A program made the position numbers and the translations under genes. The notes beneath the pieces were generated by a model. That model was given only the letters and a program-made list of their open reading frames with translations, was not told where the DNA came from and made no database searches. A stretch of DNA of 38,897 bases from an uncultured Methanobrevibacter sp. (lineage in GTDB: Archaea; Methanobacteriota; Methanobacteria; Methanobacteriales; Methanobacteriaceae): contig CAMNJW010000009.1 in assembly GCA_946541845.1 (NCBI GenBank), positions 1 to 38,897 of the forward strand, given 5' to 3'. Below, piece by piece: positions 1 to 9,327 of this stretch (position 1 is its first letter; every line of letters starts with the position of its first letter).

Positions 1-1222
1 AATTATGGACGGTATGGGTGACCGTCCAATTAAAGAATTAGGAAATAAAACTCCTCTTGAAGCTGCAAATACTCCAAATATGGATAAAATGGCTGAAGAA
101 GGAATAACTGGTATTATGGATTCAATCGCTCCAGGAATCATTCCGGGAAGTGACACAGCACATTTATCAATTTTAGGTTACAATCCTTATGAGGTTTACA
201 CTGGAAGAGGACCGTTTGAAGCAAATGGTGTTGGTGTTGAAGTGCTTCCTGGTGACATTGCATTCAGATGCAATTTCTCAACTGCTGATGAGGATTTAAT
301 TGTTACTGACAGACGTGCAGGAAGAATCAAGGAAGGAACCAAGGAAATCGTCGATGAATTGAACAAGATGGTTTTGGAAGATTATCCTGATGTCAAAATT
401 ATTTTCAAGGAATCCACCGGACATAGGGCAGTCCTGGTTTTAAGGGGAGAAGGTCTCTCTGACAAAGTAAGCGATGCTGACCCTAAAGTGGAAGGTAACA
501 AACCTAAGGAAGTAAAGGCTTTGGATGACACTCCTGAAGCAGCAAAGACTGCTGACATTTTAAACAAGTTGGTTGTAAAAACTTATGAAATGGTTAAAGA
601 TCACCCAGTTAACTTAAAAAGAATTGAAGAAGGAGAACCTCCAGCAAACATTGTCATCCCACGTGGTGCAGGTGAAGTGCCAGTTGTTGAATCCTTGAAT
701 GAAAAATATGAAGTTAACTCTGCATGTATCGCTGAAACCGGTCTTATCATGGGTATTGGAAGATTTGCAGGAATGGACATTATCGAAATGGAAGATGTGA
801 CTGGTGGAATTGACACTAACTTATATAACATTCGTGATACAATCATAGACCAAGTCAAAAACTCAGACCATGACTTTTTCTTAATAAACATCGATGGTGC
901 CGACGAAGCGGGCCACGACGGTCAAACCAAGGAGAAAAAGGAATTCATTGAAAAAGTTGATGAAGTAGTAATGAGCGAATTGATAAAGCTTGAAGATGTT
1001 TACATCTACTTGACTGCTGACCATTCAACACCAATTTCTGTAATGAACCACTCAGGAGATCCAGTGCCTGTTCTCATAAGGGGACCTGAAGTAAGAGTGG
1101 ACGATGTCTGTGAATTCTCTGAAAGGGCTTGTGCAAAAGGAGGACTCAACAGAATCAGAGGATCTGATGTAATGAACATCATGATGGATTTAATGAATTA
1201 CGCTCACAAATTCGGTGCATAG
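1..1222 (+). CDS. apgM: 2,3-bisphosphoglycerate-independent phosphoglycerate mutase, archaeal type (5' partial)
   Basis: Interconverts 3- and 2-phosphoglycerate in glycolysis and gluconeogenesis, in the cytoplasm. The frame is open to the window edge: the Ile codon at 2-4 precedes the Met at 5, and family members have several more residues before the DGMGDRP motif, so the true start lies upstream. Visible alkaline-phosphatase-superfamily metal ligands are the N-terminal DGMGDRP, the PGSDTAHLS motif with the probable phospho-accepting Ser near residue 49, [10 protein letters not shown] near residue 300 and TADHSTP near residue 340. About 405 residues remain, close to full length for the archaeal family. 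The stop lies 8 bases before the preferred glmM start, and the GlmM SD overlaps it, suggesting co-transcription. Confidence 0.95.
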   Translation, partial: IMDGMGDRPIKELGNKTPLEAANTPNMDKMAEEGITGIMDSIAPGIIPGSDTAHLSILGYNPYEVYTGRGPFEANGVGVEVLPGDIAFRCNFSTADEDLIVTDRRAGRIKEGTKEIVDELNKMVLEDYPDVKIIFKESTGHRAVLVLRGEGLSDKVSDADPKVEGNKPKEVKALDDTPEAAKTADILNKLVVKTYEMVKDHPVNLKRIEEGEPPANIVIPRGAGEVPVVESLNEKYEVNSACIAETGLIMGIGRFAGMDIIEMEDVTGGIDTNLYNIRDTIIDQVKNSDHDFFLINIDGADEAGHDGQTKEKKEFIEKVDEVVMSELIKLEDVYIYLTADHSTPISVMNHSGDPVPVLIRGPEVRVDDVCEFSERACAKGGLNRIRGSDVMNIMMDLMNYAHKFGA

Positions 1223-1230
1223 GTGTGGCC

Positions 1231-2568
1231 ATGGTAGCTAAAAAACTATTCGGAACATCCGGAATCAGAGGATTAATAGGTTCTGAAGTAACCTGTGAGC
1301 TTGCCTTAAATGTTGGAAAATCATTGGCATACTATTTGGGCAATGAAGGTACTGTTGTAATCGGTTATGATACAAGAACCACCAATGTGATGCTTGACCA
1401 GGCAATTTGTGCAGGCTTGCTTGAAAGCGGAGTGGATGTGGTGAAAATAGGTATGGTTCCAACACCTTTGGTTGGATATGCTACCGAAAAACTCGATGCC
1501 GATGCGGGAATCATGTTAACTGCATCACATAATCCTTCCCAATATAATGGAATTAAATTATGGAATAAGAATGGAATGGCATACACTTCAGCTCAGGAAG
1601 CAAAAATCGAAGAAATTTATGCTGAAAAATCATATGTTTCAGTTACTTGGGACAAAGTTGGTAAATTAAGTTTCAATGAAGAAATCAAAGGTCAGTATAT
1701 CGATGATTTAGTTGATGCTGTAGATATTAAGAAAGGTTTAAAAGTTGTTATTGATTGCGCATCCGGTGCTGGAAGCGAAATATCACCTTTAGTATTTAGA
1801 AAAGCAGGATGTGAAGTTACTACACTCAATTCTCAGCCTGACGGATTTTTCCCAGGAAGAAATCCGGAACCTAATGAAGAAAACTTACAGACCTTAATGA
1901 AAACCGTTGTTGCTGTTGGAGCTGACCTTGGAATAGCTCATGACGGAGATGCCGATAGGATGATTACAGTTGATGAAAAAGGTAATGTTTCACCGTTTGA
2001 TTCACTCTTGGCATTGATTTCAAAAGAGTTTGATGGAGATATTGTTACAACAGTTGATGCAGGCTTATGTATGGACGAATCTGTAAAAGGTAATGTCTTA
2101 AGGACTCCTGTTGGGGACGTGAATGTTGCTGAAGTAATAATTGAAAAGAATGCAGCATTTGGAGGGGAACCTTCAGGAACCTGGTTGCACCCTGACTTTT
2201 GCATGTGTCCCGATGGAATTCTCTCTGGTCTGAGAATGGCTGAAATTGTATCTAGGGACGGCAAGCTATCTGACCTTTTGGCGCAAATTCCGTCTTATCC
2301 TAATATCCGTGAAAAGATTACCTGTTCCAAGGAAGCCAAACTTGCAGTCATGGAAAATATGGAAGAGTTGCTTAAAAACGCTTTTGATGACATCGTTGAT
2401 GTAAACTCATTGGATGGAGTAAGATTAACATTTTCTGATGATAGCTGGGTACTGGTAAGGCCTTCAGGAACTGAAGATTACATTAGGATTACCTTGGAAT
2501 CTCGCGATGAGACCAGAGCTGAATCAATTAGAGATACTTGCGTAAAAATAATCAACGAAAACTTGTAG
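1231..2568 (+). CDS. glmM: Phosphoglucosamine/phosphohexomutase (first of two GlmM paralogues)
   Basis: Alpha-D-phosphohexomutase that probably converts glucosamine-6-phosphate to glucosamine-1-phosphate for UDP-GlcNAc synthesis; phosphomannomutase activity cannot be excluded. It shows the N-terminal FGTSGIRG signature, TASHNP with the phosphoserine near residue 98, the metal loop DGDADR near residue 237, the sugar-binding loop GEPSGTW and the phosphate-binding RPSGTEDYIRI near the C terminus. About 445 residues, normal for the family. I chose the ATG at 1231 because AGGTG at 1221-1225 is a good SD five bases upstream; the in-frame GTG at 1225 overlaps that SD. The sugar loop (GEPSG) differs from the GEENGG loop of the second copy at 9328-10692, so substrates may differ. 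Confidence 0.9.
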   Translation: MVAKKLFGTSGIRGLIGSEVTCELALNVGKSLAYYLGNEGTVVIGYDTRTTNVMLDQAICAGLLESGVDVVKIGMVPTPLVGYATEKLDADAGIMLTASHNPSQYNGIKLWNKNGMAYTSAQEAKIEEIYAEKSYVSVTWDKVGKLSFNEEIKGQYIDDLVDAVDIKKGLKVVIDCASGAGSEISPLVFRKAGCEVTTLNSQPDGFFPGRNPEPNEENLQTLMKTVVAVGADLGIAHDGDADRMITVDEKGNVSPFDSLLALISKEFDGDIVTTVDAGLCMDESVKGNVLRTPVGDVNVAEVIIEKNAAFGGEPSGTWLHPDFCMCPDGILSGLRMAEIVSRDGKLSDLLAQIPSYPNIREKITCSKEAKLAVMENMEELLKNAFDDIVDVNSLDGVRLTFSDDSWVLVRPSGTEDYIRITLESRDETRAESIRDTCVKIINENL

Positions 2569-2684
2569 AAGATATTCGTTATCTTCATTTTCTTATTTTT
2601 AAGTATTCTTTTTTTTACATTTTTTGTTAAATTTTATTTAATATCCCTTTCATATATGGAATTATATTCAAATAATGAGGGTGA

Positions 2685-3977
2685 ATGATGATTGATAAAT
2701 TGAAAAATATCAGTTTGGGAAACTGGATATTGATTGGGATGGTACTTGGTTTGATTTTTGGGTTGTTCCTGAATTTCAATGTACATGATCCTTTTATAAA
2801 AAATGTAATTTTTATGGACAATGTTTTTTATTTGGGAGGTAATCTTTTCATTAAATTAATGAAGATGCTGGTAGTGCCTCTTGTCTTCTGTTCTATTGTT
2901 GTTGGAGTCGCTTCAATTTCCGATATAAAAACACTCGGTTCTATTGGAGGTACAACAATCGGAATCTATCTTATCACAACTGCAATTGCGGTTAGCATTG
3001 CTTTGGGAATAGGTATTTTAATCAAGCCGGGTTTGGGTTTGAACATGGTGAATGTTGCTTCATCCGCTAATGTAACACTCAATCAAACAATGGTCGACAC
3101 TATTTTAAATATGGTGCCTGATAATCCTATAAACTCCTTGGCCAGTGGGGACATGCTGCCTGTGATTATATTCGGGCTATTGGTGGGTATAATATTGGCT
3201 AAGCTAAAGGAAGAAACACAATTGGTCAGTGACCTTTTCACTCAGGGCAATAGAATCATGATGGAAATGACCTCTATCGTGATGAAATTCGCACCTATTG
3301 GAGTATTCTGTCTCATGGCAAAAACTTTCGGAGGCCTGGGAATAGAGGGGATATTGCCGTTATCAAAATACTTTGTCTGCGTTCTTATAGGGCTGGCAAT
3401 ACAGGCATTTGTTGTCTACCCTTCTTTGCTTGTGATATTCACCAGATTAAATCCAATCGGATTCTTTAAAAAATTCGCATCTGTCATGTTTTTCGCATTT
3501 TCATCCTCAACATCAAATGCGACAATCCCGTTAAACTTGGATAAACTGTCTGAAATGGGAGTGTCACGTGATGTGTCTTCATTCACCATTCCTTTGGGTG
3601 CAACAATTAACATGGACGGTACAGCTATTATGCAGGGGGTTGCGGTCATGTTTGCAGCTCAGGCATACGGTATTGATTTGGGCACATCCGCACTGCTGAC
3701 AGTAATCTTTACAGCGGTAATGGCATCAATAGGAACTGCGGGAGTTCCGTCTGTAGGTCTTGTCACATTGACAATGGTATTCAATTCTGTCGGATTGCCG
3801 ATTGAGGCAATTGGCATAATCTTCGGAATAGATCATATCATTGACATGTTCAGGACAGCAGTCAACATCACAGGTGATGCAATCTGTACAATCATTGTCT
3901 CATTTAGAAACAAGGCAATGGATGTGGATGTCTTCAATGGCAAAAAGGAACCTGAAGAGCACAAATCTATTATGTAG
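2685..3977 (+). CDS. Sodium- or proton-coupled dicarboxylate/glutamate symporter (DAACS family)
   Basis: Membrane transporter of about 430 residues with the glutamate-transporter fold. Visible elements are the serine-rich re-entrant hairpin SSSTSNATIP near residue 275, NMDGTA in transmembrane segment 7 near residue 308, GVPSVG in hairpin 2 and DMFRTAVNITGD in segment 8 near residues 387-398. In the well-studied archaeal homologue GltPh, the equivalent Asp, Arg and Asn of the last motif bind the amino and side-chain carboxylate groups. Retention of that Arg (about residue 390) therefore predicts an acidic substrate such as aspartate, glutamate or a C4-dicarboxylate. GAGGGTGA at 2677-2684 is the SD; the second ATG at 2688 has slightly better spacing. 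The gene looks monocistronic, and a T-rich tract follows the stop. Confidence 0.9.
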   Translation: MMIDKLKNISLGNWILIGMVLGLIFGLFLNFNVHDPFIKNVIFMDNVFYLGGNLFIKLMKMLVVPLVFCSIVVGVASISDIKTLGSIGGTTIGIYLITTAIAVSIALGIGILIKPGLGLNMVNVASSANVTLNQTMVDTILNMVPDNPINSLASGDMLPVIIFGLLVGIILAKLKEETQLVSDLFTQGNRIMMEMTSIVMKFAPIGVFCLMAKTFGGLGIEGILPLSKYFVCVLIGLAIQAFVVYPSLLVIFTRLNPIGFFKKFASVMFFAFSSSTSNATIPLNLDKLSEMGVSRDVSSFTIPLGATINMDGTAIMQGVAVMFAAQAYGIDLGTSALLTVIFTAVMASIGTAGVPSVGLVTLTMVFNSVGLPIEAIGIIFGIDHIIDMFRTAVNITGDAICTIIVSFRNKAMDVDVFNGKKEPEEHKSIM

Positions 3978-4084
3978 CACGATTGGTGTTACATTTTCCT
4001 TTCTTTTTTTTATTATAGTATTTCAAACAAAATAAGTCAATAGAAAAATTAATAAAATGATATTTTTTTAGTAAAAAATAGAAT

Positions 4085-4110
4085 AGAAGAAGATTATTTA
4101 TTCTTCTTCT
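4085..4110 (-). terminator. Terminator hairpin overlapping the rubredoxin stop codon
   Basis: A perfect 9-bp inverted repeat, AGAAGAAGA at 4085-4093 and TCTTCTTCT at 4102-4110, has an 8-base loop containing the rubredoxin stop codon. Read on the minus strand it is followed by a run of six T (near 4071-4076). The 5' arm consists of the final Glu codons of rubredoxin. Confidence 0.6.
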
Positions 4111-4265
4111 GCAATAAATGCGTCAATACCTAAAGCTGCGCATTCTGGGCAAACCCAATCATCTGGCATGTCTGCAGGAGTTGCTCCAGCAGGAATGTTG
4201 TATGCAGGGTCACCTTTTTCTGAATCAAATCTGTATTCACAGTGTAAACAAACATATACAGTCAT
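4098..4265 (-). CDS. Rubredoxin
   Basis: A 55-residue mono-iron electron carrier, read directly from the minus strand. It has the two iron-binding knuckles C6-x2-C9 and C39-P-E-C42, with the DDWVCPEC context and aromatic core (Y4, Y11, W37) typical of rubredoxins. The family serves as a small cytoplasmic electron donor, often in oxygen and peroxide detoxification in anaerobes; no partner (rubrerythrin, flavoprotein) is adjacent, so the role here is inferred. AAGGAG lies about 9 bases upstream of the ATG. The C terminus is EEE, and those codons with the stop form the 5' arm of a terminator hairpin at 4085-4110. The gene stands alone between two plus-strand genes. Confidence 0.93.
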   Translation of the reverse strand: MTVYVCLHCEYRFDSEKGDPAYNIPAGATPADMPDDWVCPECAALGIDAFIAEEE

Positions 4266-4424
4266 TTTATTAATCTCCTTTTTTGTTTTATCAGCATAGC
4301 TAATATGGTTCTATTATATTCAAACTATTATTTATAATTAGTTATTTGTTAAGGAAAAATTAATTTATAAGAAAAGAAAAAGACATATAATATTATTAGA
4401 TAATTTTCAAAGGGGATAGTGAAA

Positions 4425-5708
4425 ATGAAAGCAATTATTTTAAGCGCTGGTGAAGGGTCTAGAATGAGACCGTTAACACTTACAAAACCAAAAACAATGT
4501 TGCCAGTCGCTGGAAAGCCAATTATGCAGTATAATATTGAATCATTACGTGATAATGGTATTAAAGATATTTTATTAATTGTTCGTTATAAAGAGGAGAT
4601 GGTCCGTGATTACTTCGGTGACGGCAGTGAATTCGGAGTAAACATTACTTATAAAACACAAAAGGATTTCTTAGGAACTGCAAATGCCATTTCCTATGGT
4701 GAGGATTTCATAGAGGATAGTTTGATTGTGTTAAACGGAGATATTATCCTGGATGATGAAATCATTAATGAGATTATTGAAAAATACAATCAATTGACTC
4801 CGGATACACTAATGCTTCTGACTGAAGTTGAAGATCCTTCAGCATTTGGTGTTGTGGAAATAGAAAATGGAAATATATTGAGCATTGTTGAAAAGCCTAA
4901 AAAAGAGGAGGCACCAAGTAATTTGGTTAATGCAGGAATTTACATTTTTAACAAGGATATCTTTGAAAAAATCAGAAGAACTGAACTTTCTGAAAGAGGA
5001 GAATATGAGATTACAGATTCAGTGACTATTCAAATTGAAGAGGGAAAATCTGTCATCGGCCATAAAACCGATAAGGATTGGATAGATGTGGGACGTCCTT
5101 GGGAACTGATTGAGGTTAATGAGGAATTGATAGGAAATCTCAAGACAGAAATTAAAGGTAAAGTTGAGGATGGAGCTCATATCCACGGTGAAGTATTTTT
5201 AGATGAAGGAAGTATCATTAGGGCAGGCGTGTACATAGAAGGAAACGTTTACATTGGTAAAGACTGTGATGTAGGTCCTAATTGTTATATTAGAGGTAAT
5301 TCTTATTTTGGTGATAATGTTCACATTGGTAATGCGGTTGAAATCAAAAATTCAATCATCATGGAAAATACCAACGTGAGCCATTTAAGTTATGTTGGGG
5401 ACTCTGTAATTGGATCTAACTGTAATATTGCAGCCGGAACTAACATTGCAAACTTACGTTTTGACAACAAATCCGTTAAGACTAAAATTAAAAATAAGAT
5501 GATTGACAGTGGAAGACGCAAACTTGGATCCATTATTGGGGACTCTGTAAAAACTGGTATCAATTCCAGTTTCTCTCCTGGTGTAAAGGTTGGTCATAAT
5601 GCCACTATCGGTTCAGGGGTTTTATTGTATGATGACGTACCTTCCGATACAAGGGTATTGGTAAAACAAGATCATATCATTCAAGACAAAAAAGCGAAAA
5701 AAGAATAA
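4425..5708 (+). CDS. glmU: Bifunctional sugar-1-phosphate nucleotidylyltransferase/acetyltransferase (archaeal GlmU)
   Basis: Makes UDP-GlcNAc from glucosamine-1-phosphate by acetylation and uridylylation. The N-terminal nucleotidyltransferase domain (about residues 1-230) opens with LSAGEGSRMRPLT and contains TKPKTMLPVAGKPI and the metal-binding VLNGDIILDD. The C-terminal left-handed beta-helix (about residues 245-415) consists of hexapeptide repeats and includes the archaeal motif GTNIANLRFDNK. About 428 residues, as expected. The ATG at 4425 is preferred, with AGGGG at 4411-4415 as SD; an in-frame GTG at 4419 gives two extra residues. It leads a tight plus-strand row (glmU, carbonic-anhydrase-like, hisC, activase, ASCH-TPR). 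Two GlmM candidates for the preceding step are in this window. Confidence 0.92.
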   Translation: MKAIILSAGEGSRMRPLTLTKPKTMLPVAGKPIMQYNIESLRDNGIKDILLIVRYKEEMVRDYFGDGSEFGVNITYKTQKDFLGTANAISYGEDFIEDSLIVLNGDIILDDEIINEIIEKYNQLTPDTLMLLTEVEDPSAFGVVEIENGNILSIVEKPKKEEAPSNLVNAGIYIFNKDIFEKIRRTELSERGEYEITDSVTIQIEEGKSVIGHKTDKDWIDVGRPWELIEVNEELIGNLKTEIKGKVEDGAHIHGEVFLDEGSIIRAGVYIEGNVYIGKDCDVGPNCYIRGNSYFGDNVHIGNAVEIKNSIIMENTNVSHLSYVGDSVIGSNCNIAAGTNIANLRFDNKSVKTKIKNKMIDSGRRKLGSIIGDSVKTGINSSFSPGVKVGHNATIGSGVLLYDDVPSDTRVLVKQDHIIQDKKAKKE

Positions 5709-5720
5709 ATTGGCGATATT

Positions 5721-6203
5721 ATGGAAAATAATAAAGACTCTATTGTAATATGCCCTGGTGCACAAGTATTTGGTGATGTTGAATTAGGTGAAAACGTGTC
5801 CATATGGCATGGAGCCATATTAAGAGGAGATACAGACTCAATAACTATTGGGGATAATTCCAATGTCCAGGATAATTGTGTTGTTCATTGCACTCGCGGA
5901 TTTCCAGTTGAAATAGGAAAGAATGTTTCTGTAGGTCACGGTGCGGTTGTCCACGGCTGCAAGCTTGATGACAATGTTTTAATTGGAATGAATGCAACTG
6001 TTTTAAATGGCGCTCATATTTCTAAAAACTCCATTGTAGGTGCAGGTGCAGTTGTAAGTGAAGGAAAAGAATTCCCTGAAGGCAGTCTGATACTGGGAGT
6101 GCCTGCAAAAGCGGTCAAGGAACTTACACCCGAACAGGTCAAACTTATTCAAGATAACGCAGATAATTATGTTAAACTTTCCAAACAATACAAGGAAGAC
6201 TGA
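5721..6203 (+). CDS. Gamma-carbonic-anhydrase family hexapeptide-repeat protein
   Basis: A 160-residue left-handed beta-helix protein of the gamma-carbonic-anhydrase/YrdA family. Three His residues in the typical places, VVHCTRG near residue 54 and VGHGAVVHGC near residues 72-78, would form the trimer-interface zinc or iron site. Whether it hydrates CO2 is uncertain, since many family members show weak or no activity. The start ATG lies 12 bases after glmU and there is no convincing SD. hisC starts 3 bases after its stop, so it is almost certainly co-transcribed. A link to CO2 supply for methanogenesis is possible; no methanogenesis gene is adjacent. Confidence 0.88.
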   Translation: MENNKDSIVICPGAQVFGDVELGENVSIWHGAILRGDTDSITIGDNSNVQDNCVVHCTRGFPVEIGKNVSVGHGAVVHGCKLDDNVLIGMNATVLNGAHISKNSIVGAGAVVSEGKEFPEGSLILGVPAKAVKELTPEQVKLIQDNADNYVKLSKQYKED

Positions 6204-6206
6204 ATT

Positions 6207-7307
6207 ATGAAAGCAAGAAAAATTGTGGAAGAAATGGACTCTTACGTCCCAGGAAGATCTCAGGATGAAATCGCACAGGATTTCAACTTAAAAAAAGAGG
6301 ATATCATTAAATTAGGGTCAAATGAAAACCCATGGGGTCCGTCCCCTAAAGCAATGGAAGCTATTAAGGATGAAATTTCTTCTATTAACAGATATCCCGA
6401 ATCCCAATTGCATGAGCTTGTAAGTGAAATCGCACAATATTCTGGCGTTGAGGACTCACAAGTAATCATTGGTGGGGACGGTGCAGATGAAATCATTGAT
6501 GTGCTGGCAAAAACATTCATCGATGACGGAGATGAGTTCATTGTTCCGTTACCGTCTTACATGTACTATGAATATCTTTTAAAGCAATATGGTGCAAAAC
6601 CTGTTTATGCCAGATGGGACCTGGATAAAAACGAACTGGATGTCGATTCAATATTCGGGGCAATAACTGACAGGACAAAAATGATTTTCTTATGCAGTCC
6701 GAATAACCCGACAGGTACCTTAATTGATAAGGAAGTGCTGATGGACATCGCTTCCAAAAATCCGGAAATTTTGATTGTTATTGATGAAGCTTACTTTGAA
6801 TACTCAGAAGTAACCAATAAAGATTTAATCAACGAATTCGACAATATTTTCATTATCAGAACCATGTCAAAAGTATTGGGTCTTGCAGGTATGAGAATCG
6901 GTTACGGCCTTGCATGTGCCGAAATCATTGAATACATGCACAGAATCAAACCTGTATTCTCTCTTACAAGGTTGTCATTTGCAGCAGCGCTCAACACTTT
7001 CAGGGATAAGGATTACATTGAAGAATCAATTAGGAAAGGTATTGAATCTAGACAATATCTGTATGATGAAATCTCAAAAATCGATGGTTTAAATGTATTT
7101 CCGTCAAAATCCAATTTCATGTTGATTGGTGTGAAGGACACCGGGTTCACAGCCAGTGAATTGGCATTGGAACTTATGAAAAAAGGTATTATTGTGAGGG
7201 ATTGTACTTCATTTAAGGGATTGGATGAATATTGGATTAGAATTAGTATCTGTACACTTGAAGAAGACAAAAAATTTATTGAAATATTAAAAGAGGTTTT
7301 AAGTTAA
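6207..7307 (+). CDS. hisC: Histidinol-phosphate aminotransferase
   Basis: PLP-dependent class I/II aminotransferase, about 366 residues, catalysing the glutamate-dependent transamination of imidazole-acetol phosphate in histidine synthesis. It shows the N-terminal [14 protein letters not shown] substrate motif, the CSPNNPTGT loop, VIDEAYFEY with the cofactor-contacting Asp and Tyr, and the Schiff-base Lys in [16 protein letters not shown] near residue 222. No other his gene is in the window, so histidine genes are dispersed here. The start lies 3 bases after the preceding stop, and the next gene begins at the base immediately following its own stop, indicating tight operon coupling. Confidence 0.93.
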   Translation: MKARKIVEEMDSYVPGRSQDEIAQDFNLKKEDIIKLGSNENPWGPSPKAMEAIKDEISSINRYPESQLHELVSEIAQYSGVEDSQVIIGGDGADEIIDVLAKTFIDDGDEFIVPLPSYMYYEYLLKQYGAKPVYARWDLDKNELDVDSIFGAITDRTKMIFLCSPNNPTGTLIDKEVLMDIASKNPEILIVIDEAYFEYSEVTNKDLINEFDNIFIIRTMSKVLGLAGMRIGYGLACAEIIEYMHRIKPVFSLTRLSFAAALNTFRDKDYIEESIRKGIESRQYLYDEISKIDGLNVFPSKSNFMLIGVKDTGFTASELALELMKKGIIVRDCTSFKGLDEYWIRISICTLEEDKKFIEILKEVLS

Positions 7308-8012
7308 ATGTATATTGGAGGAACTGTAATATCTTCAGTCGAATTTCATGGAAATATGTCATTGGTTATTTTCATGTCCAAATGTCCATTGGCTTGCAGG
7401 TACTGTCACAATGTTGAACTTTTGGAAGACAATACGGAATGGTCTTTTGAAAAGGTTAAACATGAAATTGACTCTTCAGCAGACTTTTTGGATGCTGTTG
7501 TAATTTCCGGTGGGGAACCGCTGGTGCAAGTTGATGCAGTGATTGAGATATTAAAATATGTTCGCCAAATCGGTTTAAAAACAAAATTGGATACTAGTGG
7601 AATCTATCCGGATAACCTCAAAAAGATTCTAGATTTGAATTTACTGGATTTTGTTTCACTTGACGTAAAGACAACATTTTCCAAATATAGAAAAATCACT
7701 GGGGCAAATGTTGGTTTTCAAGTCAAGAAATCCATGGATTTAATCAATGAGGCAGGGGTTCATCTGGAAGCTAGAACAACTTATGTTCCAACATTACACA
7801 CTAAAAAAGACATTATCAATCTAGTCGATGAAATCGAAGCTGATATTTACACTATTCAACAATTCAGAAATAAAAATGTTCTTGATCCCGCTTTGGAAAA
7901 AGTGGATGTTCCAAATCCTCATGATTTGGCAAAGTTAGCAAAGGAGATTAAACCATATTTTGATGGTGTTGTGAAAGTTAAGTCCGGAGAATTCGGAGAA
8001 CAAATAATTTAA
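7308..8012 (+). CDS. Radical SAM activating protein, anaerobic ribonucleotide reductase activase-like
   Basis: A 234-residue radical SAM protein. The 4Fe-4S motif is C26-x3-C30-x2-C33 (SKCPLACRYCHN), followed by the SAM-binding VVISGGEPL near residue 63. The fold and length match the NrdG-like family annotated as activase for anaerobic ribonucleoside-triphosphate reductase, which installs a glycyl radical on the large subunit. No nrdD is present in this window, so the partner is inferred from family only; another glycyl-radical enzyme is possible. The ATG directly abuts the hisC stop, with AGAGG about 9 bases upstream inside hisC. The ASCH-TPR gene follows by 16 bases. Confidence 0.85.
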   Translation: MYIGGTVISSVEFHGNMSLVIFMSKCPLACRYCHNVELLEDNTEWSFEKVKHEIDSSADFLDAVVISGGEPLVQVDAVIEILKYVRQIGLKTKLDTSGIYPDNLKKILDLNLLDFVSLDVKTTFSKYRKITGANVGFQVKKSMDLINEAGVHLEARTTYVPTLHTKKDIINLVDEIEADIYTIQQFRNKNVLDPALEKVDVPNPHDLAKLAKEIKPYFDGVVKVKSGEFGEQII

Positions 8013-8028
8013 TGGGAGTGTGTCTTAA

Positions 8029-9165
8029 ATGCCTATTTTATCATTTTCAAGTAATGATATTGATGTAATCACTGGTAAGAAAACCAGGACAATACGTAAA
8101 GCATGGAAGACACCGCTTAAAGTTGGAGATAGACTTTATTGTTACTGGAACTTGGTTTCCAAGGAAAAAATGAAAATTTTTGAGGCATTCGTGACCGATG
8201 TTGAAACCATTTCATTTGAGGAAATTGACGGCAATGATGAATTGGCTCGTGAAGAGGGATTTAAAGATTCCAAGGATATGCTTCGTGAATTCAAGAAGAT
8301 GTATGGTGGAAGAATAGATCCTTCTGAAGAATTTCAAATAATTTATTTTGAAAAAATAGGCATCGATGACTGGAAAGGGGATAAAATCGATGAAAAGGCA
8401 ATGATTACCAAAAGGGCTGACATTTTATTTGACAGCGGTAAGTTTGACAAATCCACAATGTGCTACGATGCCGCATTGAGACTCGATCCCCATGATGTTT
8501 ATCTGCTTAACAAACAGGGGGACAACCTCTCTAGGTTGGGCAAATTCATTGATGCAATAGAATGTTATGACAAGGCATTGGAAATCGAGCCCGATAACAT
8601 TTACATTTTAAATAATAAAGCTATTGCTCTTCTTAACTCTGGAAACATCAATGAGGCATATAAGGTAAGCACAATCGCTTACAACTATAGGCCTAGCAGC
8701 CCTATTGTCCTTTATTGGAGAGGATTTATTCTGGAAATGCTTGGAAGGTATGATGCAGCATTGAGGGTGTATGACAAGCTAATAGTAATTGACGGCGAAA
8801 ATCCTGAAGTGTGGAACTCCCGAGGAAACCTATTGACTGATATGGGAATGCTTGAGGAAGCTATCGAATCATTTGACAAGGCTGTTGAAGTTTGTCTGGA
8901 TGATTCTGAAATGGATGCTGGTGCCATAAATAGAATGGGCAATGCTTACATTGATTTAGGTAAATTTGATGAAGCTTTGGAGTGTTTCAATAAGGCAATC
9001 TCATTGGAAAAAAACAACATTGATTTCTTACTCAATAAAGGAGTGGTGTTGATGGAATTGGGCAAATTTGAAGAAGCTGTTGATAGTTTTAACAAGGTAT
9101 TGCTTAGAAATCCTGATAATGAGGATGCATTTTTCTTAAAGGAAGAATGTTTGGAATACTTTTAA
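8029..9165 (+). CDS. ASCH-domain and TPR-repeat fusion protein
   Basis: A 378-residue protein in two parts. Residues 1-112 look like an ASCH domain: the ILSFSS opening, the basic GKKTRTIRK motif near residues 16-24, VGDRLYCYW, a VETISFEEIDG strand and an acidic, aromatic end. ASCH domains are predicted RNA-binding or modified-nucleoside-processing folds. Residues from about 128 to 378 hold roughly seven TPR units with recurring G-x-x-x-x-A and Y/F-D-K-A positions (for example LGKFIDAIECYDKAL), a protein-interaction scaffold. GGGAG at 8014-8018 is the SD. It ends the glmU-to-activase row and is followed by a strong hairpin. I recognise the domains but not a characterised function; a bridge between RNA or nucleoside recognition and a protein partner is inference. 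Confidence 0.75.
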   Translation: MPILSFSSNDIDVITGKKTRTIRKAWKTPLKVGDRLYCYWNLVSKEKMKIFEAFVTDVETISFEEIDGNDELAREEGFKDSKDMLREFKKMYGGRIDPSEEFQIIYFEKIGIDDWKGDKIDEKAMITKRADILFDSGKFDKSTMCYDAALRLDPHDVYLLNKQGDNLSRLGKFIDAIECYDKALEIEPDNIYILNNKAIALLNSGNINEAYKVSTIAYNYRPSSPIVLYWRGFILEMLGRYDAALRVYDKLIVIDGENPEVWNSRGNLLTDMGMLEEAIESFDKAVEVCLDDSEMDAGAINRMGNAYIDLGKFDEALECFNKAISLEKNNIDFLLNKGVVLMELGKFEEAVDSFNKVLLRNPDNEDAFFLKEECLEYF

Positions 9166-9265
9166 TCATTTTTATCCGTTCATATAGATTTGGATATTTT
9201 AATTTTCTAATTTTTAATTCAAGTTAATTTATTTTAAAAGTAGTTATATTTTAATAAATAGTTTT

Positions 9266-9300
9266 TGAAAAATAGCTATTTTAATTAAAGCTATTTTTCA
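9266..9300. terminator. Perfect 12-bp hairpin between convergent genes (bidirectional terminator)
   Basis: TGAAAAATAGCT at 9266-9277 and its exact reverse complement at 9289-9300 flank an 11-base A/T loop. T tracts flank the arms on both strands, at the base of a convergent gene pair (ASCH-TPR and glmM). Placement and symmetry suit termination of both transcripts. The rest of 9166-9327 is AT-rich with no gene visible. Confidence 0.6.
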
Positions 9301-9327
9301 TTAAATGAAAAGAAATTTTGGTCTGAT

